From CAWEQW01 sp963811365 (lineage in GTDB: Bacteria > Actinomycetota > Actinomycetes > Propionibacteriales > Nocardioidaceae): 64,000 bases of DNA. Made by a program: the position numbers and the translations under genes. The notes below the pieces were generated by a model. It had not been told where the DNA came from. It made no database searches and saw only the letters and a program-made list of their open reading frames with translations. This document shows positions 1 to 9,078 of this stretch, piece after piece. The stretch is from assembly GCA_963811365.1 (NCBI GenBank), contig CAWEQW010000014.1:128290-192289 (forward strand). Direction: 5' to 3'. The stretch's first letter is position 1. The number at the start of each line of letters is the position of its first letter.

Positions 1-143
1 CCTCCCGCGCGCCCAGAGCCACCGGACCCGTGGGACCCGGGGTCGGCCAGCGCGGCCGGGGTCGCGGTCAGGCACAGCGCGACCGAAGCGGTCAGCGCGA
101 CCGTGACGCGTACTGCTCGGCGACTGCGGAGCTGCACTCCCAC
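1..143 (-). CDS. Secreted protein, N-terminal fragment (runs off left edge)
   Basis: Only the first 47 codons are inside the window. Read on the minus strand from a GTG at 143, the protein opens with a basic stretch (RSRRAVR), a hydrophobic core (VALTASVALCL) and a typical cleavage site (TPAALA-DP), which is a Sec signal peptide. A GAGAGGG ribosome binding site sits 5 bases upstream of the GTG. After the cleavage site the sequence becomes Gly/Ser rich (GSHGSGGSGRAG), as in linker regions of cell-wall enzymes, but no catalytic domain is visible before the window ends, so no function is assigned. An ATG at 148 is out of frame and stops early, which supports the GTG. Confidence 0.6.
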   Translation of the reverse strand, partial: MGVQLRSRRAVRVTVALTASVALCLTATPAALADPGSHGSGGSGRAG

Positions 144-162
144 GACATCCCTCTCGGTCCGC

Positions 163-287
163 CGTCGAGCCGCTTCCCCGGCGGCTCGACGGACCAGGTG
201 GTCGACGTTCCGGTGCCGGACCGCCGCGGCCGTGGCGCCGTCCCGGAGCCGGTTGCCGGCCCTCCCACGAAGTCGGCAACCGGTTCC
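163..287 (-). promoter_or_regulatory. Structured 5' leader of the secreted-protein gene (two hairpins)
   Basis: Two inverted repeats lie just upstream of the signal-peptide gene. The proximal one is perfect: CGTCGAGCCGC (163-173), a 7-base loop, and GCGGCTCGACG (181-191). It ends about 8 bases before the ribosome binding site. The distal one has arms 245-258 and 274-287 (GGAGCCGGTTGCCG and its complement, one mismatch). Actinobacterial cell-wall hydrolase genes often have long regulatory leaders, but I cannot match this one to a known riboswitch consensus. The hairpins could control translation or be a leftover terminator pair. Confidence 0.4.
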
Positions 288-521
288 TCGGACAGACGCT
301 CCGAGTGACCGCTTGCGCAACGCTAGTGCTCTCCTGTCACAAGGGGAACAGAAATCACAGGAAAAATTCGAAGCGTCCAGGCGTGTCGAGTTGACAAACT
401 ACAAGGCTGTAACTCCTGTTCCGCCCAACCCAGGCCGGCTGGCGACCAGCCGGTCGGCGGCAGACTCAGAGATGCGCGGGGGTGGCAGACCGACCGAGCG
501 GAGAGGCCCGGGGCGCGCAGA

Positions 522-591
522 AGGCCCCGCCCCATTGGGAGGTTGGGGCGGGGCCTGGGTCGTGTCCCATTGGGAGGTTGGGACACGACCT
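522..591. other. Twin hairpins with identical loops and different stems
   Basis: Two adjacent hairpins are separated by only two bases. Hairpin 1 has the perfect 11-bp stem GGCCCCGCCCC (523-533) with 545-555. Hairpin 2 has the perfect 11-bp stem GGTCGTGTCCC (558-568) with 580-590. The stems are unrelated, yet both enclose exactly the same 11-base loop, ATTGGGAGGTT (534-544 and 569-579). On the minus strand the loop reads AACCTCCCAAT and contains an anti-Shine-Dalgarno-like CCTCCC. Conserved loop with compensating stem changes is the mark of a structured RNA. No gene covers 144-836; apart from this element and the leader hairpins I see nothing else in that gap. Confidence 0.6.
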
Positions 592-836
592 GTCCGTGGG
601 AAGGGCCGCCGGTCAGCTCGGCCGCCGGGGAGTCAGAGACGCGCGCCGGGCACTCCGGCAATGTCCGGAGTCCTCACGCACGGGATTCACCCCCCAGCTG
701 CCAGAGGCAACCAACTCGGGATCCCCCCGGATCCCGGTCCTTCGGCCACCATCATACGCATGTCCGGCAGAACACCACACACGATTCGCCGTGTCCCCTC
801 CGCTGCCTCTCAGAGGGTCCGGGGACGCCGCGCACG

Positions 837-1833
837 TCAGTCCGGGAGTACGGCGAGCCGCCCGGGCTCCGCGGCGAGCCGAACCGCGTGTCCCGCGGCA
901 ACCGTCGCCCCGGGACCGGCCACGGCCGGCACCTCGCCGATGCCCTCGACGTCGACCGTCAACCGCACCAGGTCCGGCGTGGCCTGGGCGAGCCGCACCG
1001 TGCCGCTCAGCGGACCGCCAGGGTCGCAGCGCAGCGCCGACCTGCGCAGCGCGACCGTCGCGGCCGCCGGTGCCGACAGGCCGGCCGCCGCGAGCACCCG
1101 GGCACCCGCGGCCCCCCCGACCACGGTCGCGTAGCCGAGGAACAGCGCGGCCTCGGTGTCCACCGGGGAGCCCCACACCTCGGCGAGGGTGCCGGCCTGC
1201 ACGACTCGTCCGGAGCGCATCACGGCCATCCGGTCGGCCACCGTGAACGCCTCCTCGTGGTCGTGGGTCACCAGCAGCGCCGTCGTACCGGCGGCACGCA
1301 GGATGTCTCGCAGCTCGCCCGCCAGGTGCTCGCGCAGACCGCGGTCCAGTGCCGAGAGAGGCTCGTCGAGGAGCAGCACCCGCGGCTCGACCGCGAGCGA
1401 CCGCGCCAACGCCACCCGCTGGCGCTCACCTCCGGACAGGGTGGCCGGGGTGCGCTCGTCGAAGCCGGCGAGCCCCACGAGCTCGAGCAGGTCCGTGACC
1501 CGGGCGGCCGCCTCGCGCCGTGGCCGGCGGCGCAGCCGCAGCGCATATCCCACGTTTCCGGCGACCGACTGGTGCGGGAAGAGCTGTCCGTCCTGGAACA
1601 TCAGCGCGAACCCGCGCTTGTGGGTCGGCACTCCGGCGAGGTCGCGGCCGTCGAGGAGCACCCGCTCCGGCAGCCGGCACCTCGAGCCCGGCGATGGTGC
1701 GCAGCAGGGTCGACTTGCCGCAGCCCGACGGGCCGAGGACCGCCAGCACCTCCCCGTCCTCGAGCTCGAGCGAGACGCCCTCGACCGCCGAGGTTCGGTC
1801 GAACCGCACGGTGAGGTCACGCACCGACAACAT
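837..1833 (-). CDS. thiQ: Thiamine-type ABC transporter ATPase (one frameshift)
   Basis: This is the ATP-binding subunit of the importer encoded with the next two genes. The N-terminal part (from ATG 1833) carries the Walker A GPSGCGKSTLL. The coding frame then changes near 1665, where one extra base follows the GLEVPAAG turn. The rest reads on with VLLDGRDL, the Q-loop MFQDGQLFPHQSV, the signature LSGGERQRVALARSL, Walker B VLLLDEPLSALD and switch His LVTHDHEEA. The last 100 residues look like a TOBE-type regulatory domain. The start lies one base after the thiP stop (TGAgATG). The TPP riboswitch upstream of the operon makes thiamine or a precursor the likely substrate. The frameshift may be a sequencing error because both halves are well conserved. 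Confidence 0.8.
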
Positions 1834-1834
1834 C

Positions 1835-3485
1835 TCAGAACGCTCCCATCGAGCCGACCCGCAGCCGCTCCACCAGACCCATCACGCTCACCGTGAGCAG
1901 GGTCAGCACCACAGAGGCGGCGAGCGCCATCCCGAAGTTCTGCCCGCCCGGGCGTCCGATCAGGTCGTAGATCACCACCGGCAGCGTCGGCCTGTCGGGT
2001 CGGGCGAGGAACGACGTCGCGCCGAACTCGCCCATCGACACGGCGAAGGCGAAGCCGGTCGCCGCGAGCAGCGGACGCCAGGCGTTCGGGAGGTCGACCG
2101 TGAGCACCACCCGGAGCGTCGCGGCGCCCAGCGTCGCGGCGGCCTGGCGCTGCCGGTCGTCGACCGCCCGCAACGCCGGCGCGACGGTGCGGACGACCAG
2201 CGGCAGCGCCACCAGGGCCTGGGCGATCGGGACCAGCCACGGCGATCCGCGGAGGTCGAGCGGCGGCCGGTCGAGGGTGATCAGGAAGCCGAACCCGAGC
2301 GTCACCGCAGAGACGCCGAGCGGCAGCATGAACACCGAGTCCAGCAGCCTGAGCGCCCGCCGTTCGGCGCGTCCGTGCGGCACCCGGGAGATCACGAACG
2401 CCACGCTGCCGCCGAGCACCATCGCGAGCAGCGTCGCGTCGACCGCGAAGCGCCACGAGTTGGCCAGCGCCTCGGTGACCGGCACGACGAGCGGGCTGCC
2501 CGCGCCGGTCGTGGTCAGGTCGCGGTAGTTGGCCAGCCCCCACCCGCCGTCGACGCGCAGGGACCGCGCGACGAGCGCGGCCACCGGTGCCGCGACGAAC
2601 AGGACGACCACCCCGGTCACGAGCAGCGCTGGTGCGTCGCCGCGCCGTGGCCGACGGTCCGCCGACCGGGAGGTGCGCTCGAGGGCGTGCTCGCGACGGG
2701 CCCGGGCACGGTGGGCGCCGGCGAGCAGCACGCTCACCACGACGAGCTGCAGGAGGGAGAGCGCCGCGGCGGCCTGGAGGTCGAGGAACTGCGTGGTCAG
2801 CAGGTAGATCTCGGTCTCGACCGTGGCGTAGCGGAGGCCGCCCAGGGTCAGCACCACGCCGAACGATGTGGCGCAGAACAAGAACACCACGCTGGCGGCC
2901 GAGATGATGCCGGGTGCGAGCGCGGGCAGGGTCACCGTCCGCAGCACCTGCGCCGGCGACGCGCCGAGGGCCGCGGCCGCCTGCTCGCGACGCGGGTCCA
3001 GCCCCTCCCAGAACGCGCCGACGGTGCGCACCACGACGGAGATGTTGAAGAACACCATCGCGGCGACGATCGCGGCCGCCGTGCCGTCGAGCCCGAGGAA
3101 GCCCAGCGGGCCGCCGCTGGTCAGCAGCGTCCGGAACGCGACGCCGACCACCACGGTCGGCAGCACGAACGGCACCGCGACGAAGGCCCGCAGGCTGCGC
3201 CGGCCGGGCACCCGCAGCCGGTGCAGCACGTAGGTCACCGGCAGCGCCCACCGCGACGGTGACGAGCGTGGCGAGCCCGGCCGACCAGACGGTGAACCAC
3301 ACCACCCTGAGCGTGCGTGGACGGGTCAGCACGGACAGCACGGCGCCGGGGTCGAACGAGCCGTCGGTGAACAGCCCGCGCGAGATCATCCCGAGGACCG
3401 GCACCAGGAAGAAGACCGTGAGCACGGCGAGCGGGAGCGCCGCCAGCACGGCGACGCCCGCCCGGGCTCGCGCGCGAGATCTCAC
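1835..3485 (-). CDS. thiP: Thiamine-type ABC transporter permease (one frameshift)
   Basis: Membrane subunit of the ABC importer, about 549 residues once one extra base near 3245 is allowed for. It is a double-length permease: two copies of the six-helix binding-protein-dependent transport domain, each with an EAA-type loop (AALGASPAQVLRTVTLPAL and AATLGAATLRVVLTVDLP). This matches the fused ThiP/FbpB architecture. The chosen GTG start overlaps the thiB stop (GTGA), and the first helix follows at once (AVLAALPLAVLTVFFLVPV). The frame changes at TVAVG to PVTYVLHRLRVPG; removing a single G restores a continuous protein, so this is either an assembly error or a recent lesion. Iron-type permeases share the fold, but the riboswitch favours thiamine. 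Confidence 0.8.
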
Positions 3486-4531
3486 TGGGAGGTGATGTCC
3501 CCCCAGGTGCGCAGCCAGGACGTCCGCTTCGCGGTGATCTCGGCCGGCGGCAGGGTGTACGGCTGCGACGGGACCTTCGCCCAGCGCGCCCAGTCCGGCG
3601 GGAGCGGCGTACCGGAGTCGACCGGGAACACGTACATCTGACCCGGGAGGGCCCGCTGGAACGCGCGCTGCTCCATGAAGTCGATGAACGCCTTGGCGCC
3701 GGCCGGGTTGTGCGCGCCGGCGAGCACGCCGGCGTACTCCACCTGACGGAAGCAGGTGTCGAGCAGCGCGCTCGTCGTCGGCCGGGAGCCGCCCTTGGGG
3801 ACCGTGAACGGCGGCGAGGAGTTGTACGACAGCACGATCGGCCGCGTGCCGTCGCCGCCGCCCGCGGTGAAGTCGACCTCGTAGGCGTCGCTCCACCCCG
3901 AGGTGACCTCCGCCCCGTTGGCCATCAGGCGCTTCCAGTACGACTGCCAGCCGGCGCCGTACTTCGCGATGGTCGCGAGCAGGAAGGCGAGGCCCGGCGA
4001 CGACGTGGTCGCGGCGGGGGTCACGAAGAGGTTGCGGTACGCCGGCTTCGTGAGGTCGCCGAGCGACGTCGGCGGCGCGACGTGGTGCGCGGAGAACCAG
4101 CGGTCGTCGATGTTGACGCACACGTCGGCGTAGTCCACGGGGGCGAGCCGGGCGGCCGACCTGGCGTCGGGCAGGGCGAACCGCTGCGCCGAGGGCGCGA
4201 GGTCCTTGGGCCGGTAGGGGCTCAGGATGCCGGCGTCGACGGCGCGCGAGGCGAAGGTGTTGTCGATGCCGTAGACCATGTCGGCGATCGGGGCGCCCTT
4301 GGTCAGCACGAGCTTGTTGGTGAGCTGGCCGACGTCGCCGTTCTTCTCGACGGTGACCGTGTACCCGGTCCTCCTGGTGAACTCGGCGAGCACCTTCTTC
4401 GACATCGCCCAGGACTCGTGCGAGGCGACGACGACCTGCTTCGACCCGCTGGCGGCCGTCGTGCCGCCCACGCCGCAGGCGGCGAGGAGGCTGAGTGCGA
4501 GTGCGCCCCCGAGGGCGCGCGGAATGCGCAT
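3482..4531 (-). CDS. thiB: Thiamine-binding lipoprotein of ABC importer
   Basis: Extracellular solute-binding protein of about 349 residues, first gene of the operon. The ATG at 4531 gives a lipoprotein signal peptide, MRIPRALGGALALSLLAACG, with lipobox LAAC and Cys19 as the lipidation site. A longer in-frame start at 4573 would spoil the signal and lies inside the riboswitch region. The mature protein has the ThiB/TbpA-like pattern, including VVASHESWAMSKKVLAEF near the N-terminus and a Trp/Tyr-rich ligand region (WQSYWKRLMANGAEVTSGW, about residues 195-215). The TPP riboswitch directly upstream makes thiamine, or one of its phosphates or precursors, the likely ligand. Confidence 0.88.
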   Translation of the reverse strand: MRIPRALGGALALSLLAACGVGGTTAASGSKQVVVASHESWAMSKKVLAEFTRRTGYTVTVEKNGDVGQLTNKLVLTKGAPIADMVYGIDNTFASRAVDAGILSPYRPKDLAPSAQRFALPDARSAARLAPVDYADVCVNIDDRWFSAHHVAPPTSLGDLTKPAYRNLFVTPAATTSSPGLAFLLATIAKYGAGWQSYWKRLMANGAEVTSGWSDAYEVDFTAGGGDGTRPIVLSYNSSPPFTVPKGGSRPTTSALLDTCFRQVEYAGVLAGAHNPAGAKAFIDFMEQRAFQRALPGQMYVFPVDSGTPLPPDWARWAKVPSQPYTLPPAEITAKRTSWLRTWGDITSQ

Positions 4532-4586
4532 GCTGTTCTCCCGTGACGATGTGGGAGGGGACCGCGCTCGCACGCGGTCGAGACTC

Positions 4587-4677
4587 GACTTCCTTCGCCG
4601 GTGCTGGCCGGATCAGGTTCGAGGGTCTGCGGCTGGTGCCGCACTCTCAGCGCCACGTCGGGCGCTCCCCTGTCGTT
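4587..4677 (-). promoter_or_regulatory. TPP (THI box) riboswitch controlling thiBPQ
   Basis: Read on the minus strand, this leader holds the TPP-riboswitch core in order: GGGGAGCGCC, the invariant CTGAGAGTGCGGC, then GACCCTCGAACCTGATCCGG and the closing CACCGGCGAAGGAAGT. CTGAGA and ACCTGATC are the pyrimidine- and pyrophosphate-sensor helix segments of the family. It ends about 55 bases before the thiB start, so in this high-G+C host it most likely represses translation initiation or causes termination when TPP is abundant. This element identifies the transporter's substrate class. Confidence 0.93.
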
Positions 4678-4757
4678 GTGCCTCGACCTTACCTGGTTCG
4701 TCCGCATCCCCCCGAGGCGGTCACCGAAGGGACCGCAGACGAACCGGGCTTCGGGAG

Positions 4758-5927
4758 TCAGCCGAGGTGGCCGCGGACGCTGGCGTGGCCCTTGAGCAGG
4801 TTGCGCGCGACGGTACGGCGCTGGATCTCGTCGGTGCCCTCGTAGATCCGCAGCAGCCGCAGCTCGCGGTACCACCGCTCCACCGGAAGCTCGCGGGTGT
4901 AGCCCATCCCGCCGTGCACCTGCAGCATCCGGTCGACGATCTCGTTGGCCTTCTGCCCGCCGTACAGCTTCGCGATGGACTGCGACTGGCGGGAGTCGAG
5001 GCCGGCGTCGACCTGCCAGGCCGCGGCGAGCACCAGCCAGCGCAGCGCCTCGATCTCGACCGCCGAGTCGGCGATCATCCACTGGATCGCCTGCCGCTCG
5101 GCGATCGGCCGGCCGAAGGTGTGCCGGTTCCGGGCGTGCTCCATGCCCATCTCGACCAGCCGCTCGCAGGCGCCGAGCGCGCGTGCCGGAAGCATGTACC
5201 GGCCCTTGCCGATCCAGCGCATCGCCAGCTCGAAGCCCTTGCCCTCCTCGCCGAGGATGTTCTCGTGCGGCACCCGCACGTCGTCGAACACCAGGGCTGC
5301 CGGGCCCCACTCACCCATCGTGTCGATCGGCTCGGACTTCCAGCCCTGGTCGCGGTCGACCAGGAAGCAGGTCACGCCACCGTCGGCGCCCTTCTCCTTG
5401 TCCGTCACGGCGAACACCATCGTGAAGTCGGCCTCGTTGCCACCGGTGATGAAGGTCTTCTCGCCGCTGACCACCCACTCGTCGCCCTCTCGTCGCGCGG
5501 TGGTGCGGATCGCCCGCGCGTCCGAGCCGGCGCCGGGCTCGGTGATCGCGAAGCAGCTGCGGCGCTCGCCGTTGATCGTCGGCACCAGATAGCGCTGCTT
5601 CTGCTCCTCGTTGGCCAGGTACAGGATGTTGTCGGCCTCGCCGGCGAACCGGAACGGCACGAACGACCGGCCGAGCTCCACCTCGACGAGCGCGGTCAGC
5701 ACCGCACCGAGGTTCATCCCGCCGTACTCCTCGGGGGTCTGCACCCCGAAGAAGCCCGCCTGCCTGGCGATGTCCTGCAGGCCGCGCAGCTCCTCGGCGG
5801 TCAGCCCGCGCTCGTGCCGCCGCTCACGGGCCAGGACCTCCTGCTCGAGCGGCATGATCTCGCGGCGCACGAACGTGCGCACCCACTCGCGGATCTCACG
5901 TTCCTCGTCGGACAGGGTCAGGTCCAT
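4758..5927 (-). CDS. Acyl-CoA dehydrogenase
   Basis: 389-residue FAD flavoenzyme that introduces an alpha-beta double bond into an acyl-CoA during fatty-acid or amino-acid breakdown. Order of parts: N-terminal helical domain (DLTLSDEEREIREWVRTFV), the beta-domain signature CFAITEPGAGSDA (about 125-137), WVVSGEKTFITGG, and the C-terminal helical domain with QVHGGMGYTRE. RIYEGTDEIQ carries Glu363 at the position of the catalytic base of medium-chain enzymes. The length is normal. It stands alone between the thiamine operon and a two-component system, so the acyl substrate cannot be told. Confidence 0.9.
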   Translation of the reverse strand: MDLTLSDEEREIREWVRTFVRREIMPLEQEVLARERRHERGLTAEELRGLQDIARQAGFFGVQTPEEYGGMNLGAVLTALVEVELGRSFVPFRFAGEADNILYLANEEQKQRYLVPTINGERRSCFAITEPGAGSDARAIRTTARREGDEWVVSGEKTFITGGNEADFTMVFAVTDKEKGADGGVTCFLVDRDQGWKSEPIDTMGEWGPAALVFDDVRVPHENILGEEGKGFELAMRWIGKGRYMLPARALGACERLVEMGMEHARNRHTFGRPIAERQAIQWMIADSAVEIEALRWLVLAAAWQVDAGLDSRQSQSIAKLYGGQKANEIVDRMLQVHGGMGYTRELPVERWYRELRLLRIYEGTDEIQRRTVARNLLKGHASVRGHLG

Positions 5928-6021
5928 CGCGGCTCCAGTCTCTGCGGCGGTGCTGCCCCGACCCTAGCCCGACCGGTCGGTAACCTCGCCGAGCCCCTGG
6001 TCGGGTCCGGTCCGGCCGCGG

Positions 6022-7389
6022 CTAAGGGCGGGGAAGGGCGGCCGGCAGCGAGAGCCACACCGTGGCGCCCGGCCCCGGCTCGACGCCCGCGGACCCGCCG
6101 TGCGCCTCCGCGACCGCCTGCACGAGCGAGAGGCCGAGGCCGGAGCCGCCCGTGCTCCGGCTCTCCTCCGCACGCGAGAACCGGTCGAACGCCTTGGTCA
6201 CGTACGCCTCCGGGAAGCCGGGTCCCTGGTCGGCCACCGACAGCACCAGCCGGTCCCCGACCAGGCGGCCCTCGACCTGCACGGTGCCCGCGCCGTAGCG
6301 CAACGCGTTGGCCACCAGGTTGTCCAGCGCGAGCTCGACCCAGCGAGGGTTGACCTCGACGGTGGTCCGCGGGACGTCGACGGTGACCTCGCGACCGGCG
6401 TCGGCGAAGTGTGCGCTGAACCGGCAGACCACCGCCTCGACGAGCTCGGCGAGCTCCACCTGGTCGCGCAGCAGCACGCCCTCCGAGCGGAGCTCCTCCA
6501 GGTCGAGCAGCGCGTTCGCCAGCTCGACGAGCCGCTCGACCTGGCCGCGCAGCGAGACCAGCGTGGTGCGGGTCTCGTCGCGGTTGCGCGGCCGGTGCAG
6601 CGCCCACTCCAGCTCGGTGCGCATCAGCGACAGGGGACCGCGCAGCTCGTGCGAGGCGTCGGCGAGGAACTGCCGCTCGCGGGTGTTGGCGGCCTCGATG
6701 CGGTCCAGCAGGTCGTTGAACGTGACGCCCAGCCGGGTGAGCTCGTCCTCGCGCCCGGCCCGCACCGGCAGCCGGCCCCCGCTGTCCGCCCCGGCGCGCT
6801 CGGCGGCCTCCCGGTAGCGCTCCACCGGGTCGAGGGCCGCCCGGGCCACCCGGTAGCCGACGAACGCGGCTGCCGCCAACGCCAGGAGGTCCGCGATCGC
6901 GAGCTGGAGCATCAGCTCGCGCAGCGCCTCGTCGTGCTTGCGCCGGCTGATCGCCGACGCCACCACCACGGTGTCGCCGCGCCCGGTCGTGACCCGTCGG
7001 GCGACCACCCGGAACGGCTGCGGCGACGGAGGCAGGAGGGAGCCGGTGTCGCGATGCTGGACGAGACCGCGCGCGGCGGCCGACAGCGTGGCCGGGCCGA
7101 TCAGCCGGGACTCCTCGGTGTCACCGCCCACCAGCCGGCCCCGCACGCCGAAGACCTGGTAGGTCTCGCCGAGGTTGTCGTGCGGCGCCGGGCGCCCGGC
7201 CCGCACCGCGTGCTGCACGACAGCCTGGTACGCCGCGAGGTCCTGGTCGAGCTGGCGGTTGAGGGCGTACTCCACCCGCCAGTACACGAACGCTGCCGCG
7301 CCGAGCAGCACGACGGTCATCGCCGCCGTGAAGCCGACCACCAGCCGGGTCACGATCGGACGTTCGGAGACGAGCGACCGGACCGTCAT
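6022..7389 (-). CDS. Sensor histidine kinase
   Basis: 455-residue membrane kinase of the OmpR-partner class. It has an N-terminal helix (about 14-36), an extracytoplasmic sensor region of about 120 residues, a second helix (about 160-182), a HAMP-like linker, and the dimerisation box QFLADASHELRGPLSLM with phospho-acceptor His247. The ATP-binding domain has the N box DNLVANALRYG, G1 DQGPGFP and G2 SGLGLSLVQ. It starts 10 bases after the response regulator gene and is surely its partner. The sensor region shows no recognised ligand motif. Confidence 0.9.
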   Translation of the reverse strand: MTVRSLVSERPIVTRLVVGFTAAMTVVLLGAAAFVYWRVEYALNRQLDQDLAAYQAVVQHAVRAGRPAPHDNLGETYQVFGVRGRLVGGDTEESRLIGPATLSAAARGLVQHRDTGSLLPPSPQPFRVVARRVTTGRGDTVVVASAISRRKHDEALRELMLQLAIADLLALAAAAFVGYRVARAALDPVERYREAAERAGADSGGRLPVRAGREDELTRLGVTFNDLLDRIEAANTRERQFLADASHELRGPLSLMRTELEWALHRPRNRDETRTTLVSLRGQVERLVELANALLDLEELRSEGVLLRDQVELAELVEAVVCRFSAHFADAGREVTVDVPRTTVEVNPRWVELALDNLVANALRYGAGTVQVEGRLVGDRLVLSVADQGPGFPEAYVTKAFDRFSRAEESRSTGGSGLGLSLVQAVAEAHGGSAGVEPGPGATVWLSLPAALPRP

Positions 7390-7399
7390 CGCCGGGGGC

Positions 7400-8092
7400 T
7401 CATGACCGACGCTCCTCCAGCCGGTAGCCGACCCCGCGCATCGTCTTGACCGACACCTGCTGCGACGGCGCGAGCCGGGCCCGCAGCCGCGACATGTGCA
7501 CCTCGATCGAGTTGCTGCGGATGTCGACCTCGGACTCCCAGACGTCGTCGAACAGCCTGCCCCGGGTGACCACCCGGCCGGCGTTGTCCATCAGCGACTG
7601 GAGCATCGCGAACTCCCGGCGCGCCAGCGTGACCTCCTCGCCGGCGACCCAGACCCGGCGCTCGAGCGGGTCGAGCACCACGTCGCCGACGGTGATCCGG
7701 TGAGCGCTGTCCGGGTCGGCGCCGTGCAGCTCGCGGCGGCGTCCGATGGCCCGCACCCGGGCGGCCAGCTCCTCGAGCGCGAACGGCTTCACCAGGTAGT
7801 CGTCGGCCCCTGCCTCCAGCCCGGCCACCCGTTCCGGCACGGCACCGCGCGCGGTGAGCATCAGGATCGGGACGTCGTTGCCCTCCTTGCGCAGCGTGCG
7901 GCAGACCTCGGTGCCGCTCATCCCCGGCATCATCAGGTCCAGCACCACCGCGTCGACGTCCGGTCGGCGGGCCGCGTTGAGCGCGGTGACCCCGTCGTAG
8001 CAGCCCGTCGTCGTGGCGCCGTACTCCTCGAGATAGCCGGTGACGAGCTCCACCAGCCGCTTCTCGTCGTCGACGACCACCACGTGCACCAC
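7400..8092 (-). CDS. OmpR-family response regulator
   Basis: 230 residues: a receiver domain with the acidic pair DDE (8-10), phospho-acceptor Asp52 in LDLMMPG and the conserved Lys of DDYLVKPF, then a winged-helix DNA-binding domain (about 130-228) ending in the family signature VKTMRGVGYRL. It is the first gene of the two-component operon. The adjacent GNAT gene is divergent, with only about 60 bases between, so this gap must hold both promoters. Target genes cannot be inferred from sequence. Confidence 0.93.
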   Translation of the reverse strand: MVHVVVVDDEKRLVELVTGYLEEYGATTTGCYDGVTALNAARRPDVDAVVLDLMMPGMSGTEVCRTLRKEGNDVPILMLTARGAVPERVAGLEAGADDYLVKPFALEELAARVRAIGRRRELHGADPDSAHRITVGDVVLDPLERRVWVAGEEVTLARREFAMLQSLMDNAGRVVTRGRLFDDVWESEVDIRSNSIEVHMSRLRARLAPSQQVSVKTMRGVGYRLEERRS

Positions 8093-8152
8093 CCCAGCCT
8101 AGGCGCCGGACACCCGCGGCGCCTGCGGAGTGCCCTGGCTAGGCTCGACGCC

Positions 8153-8596
8153 GTGACCGGGTACGACGTGCGCAGCGCCGCGTTCGGGGAGCTCGACGCC
8201 CGCACCGGGTACCTGCTCTGGCAGCTGCGCTGCGCGGTGTTCGTCGTCGAGCAGCAGTGCCCCTACCTCGACCTCGACGGACGCGACCTCGAGCCCGGCA
8301 CCCGGCACGTCTGGGTCGAGCGCGCCGCGACCCCGGTCGGGTACCTGCGGGTCCTCGACGACGGCAGCCACGCCCGGATCGGGCGGGTGGTGGTGGCCGC
8401 AGGGCACCGCGGCGCGGGGCTCGCCGGGGCCCTGATGCGCGCCGCGCTCGACCTCGTGCACGGCGTGCCGTCACGACTGGACGCGCAGGCCTACCTGGTC
8501 GACTGGTACGCCGGGCTCGGGTACCGGCCGACCGGTCCGGAGTTCCTCGACGACGGCATTCCCCATGTCCCCATGGAGCGCCCGGCCGGTGCCTGA
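8153..8596 (+). CDS. GNAT N-acetyltransferase, ElaA-like
   Basis: 147-residue acetyl-CoA-dependent acetyltransferase. It starts at GTG (VTGYDVRSAAFGELDART) and has the ElaA pattern: LLWQLRCAVFVVEQQCPYLDLDGRDLE, then the core strand IGRVVVAAGHRGAGLAGALM, whose RGAGLA is the acetyl-CoA pyrophosphate loop, and a C-terminal WYAGLGYRPTGPEFLDDGIPH typical of ElaA. Substrate unknown. It is divergent from the two-component operon. Confidence 0.87.
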   Translation: MTGYDVRSAAFGELDARTGYLLWQLRCAVFVVEQQCPYLDLDGRDLEPGTRHVWVERAATPVGYLRVLDDGSHARIGRVVVAAGHRGAGLAGALMRAALDLVHGVPSRLDAQAYLVDWYAGLGYRPTGPEFLDDGIPHVPMERPAGA

Positions 8597-8719
8597 CCGG
8601 CTCGGACCAAGAGCGGAGGGCCGGAGCCCACAGTTCCGGGACTTCCAGCCGAGATGTCCGTTTTGTGGGACCATGCCAACCAGGACACCAGTCTCGGTAC
8701 CCGACGGCGAGGGCCCGTG

Positions 8720-8989
8720 ATGAGCAACCAGGTGGTCAGCCAGACCGAGCGCACCCAGGAGCGCAGCCTCGTCGTGCTGCTGGTCGGGCTGTTCATGATC
8801 CTGGTCCTGGTGCCGACCAGCATTCTGAGCGCCGGCCTGGGCTTCGCGGCAGCGCTGGTCGTGGGAACCGCGGAGATCGTCGGCGCCTGGAGGCTCGAGC
8901 CCGAGCCCGGCGCCGGGGTGCTGCGGCTGCTGCTCGGCGGCTTCGGCACCGTCACGCTGCTGCTCGGCGTGGCGACCTGGCTGCTCTGA
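8720..8989 (+). CDS. Small membrane protein, three predicted helices
   Basis: 89-residue protein starting MSNQVVSQTERTQERS, followed by three hydrophobic segments (about 18-38, 40-55 and 66-88) with a short acidic turn RLEPEPGAG. No enzyme motif. A GTG one codon upstream is an equally possible start. Its base use matches its neighbours. It may be a small stress-response or envelope protein, but I do not recognise the family. Confidence 0.6.
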   Translation: MSNQVVSQTERTQERSLVVLLVGLFMILVLVPTSILSAGLGFAAALVVGTAEIVGAWRLEPEPGAGVLRLLLGGFGTVTLLLGVATWLL

Positions 8990-9078
8990 CTCCGGGCGGA
9001 CCCGCCGTGGCTGGGGCCTCGGGGGAGCAGCTCCTCGATCGTGTCGAGCATGGAGTCCGCGGCACCCGAGACGCCCGG

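Noticed and set aside
140..420. c-di-AMP (ydaO) riboswitch before the secreted protein
   Set aside because: Position is suggestive, but the conserved core sequences were not found.
522..591. 6C small RNA
   Set aside because: Two hairpins with C-rich loops on the minus strand recall 6C, but the loop has CCTCCC rather than six C's and flanking consensus is not recognisable, so it is reported as an unknown element.
837..4121. Very long minus-strand open frame of over 1000 codons
   Set aside because: It strings together out-of-frame thiB, part of thiP and part of thiQ. Only the segments matching family motifs are real.
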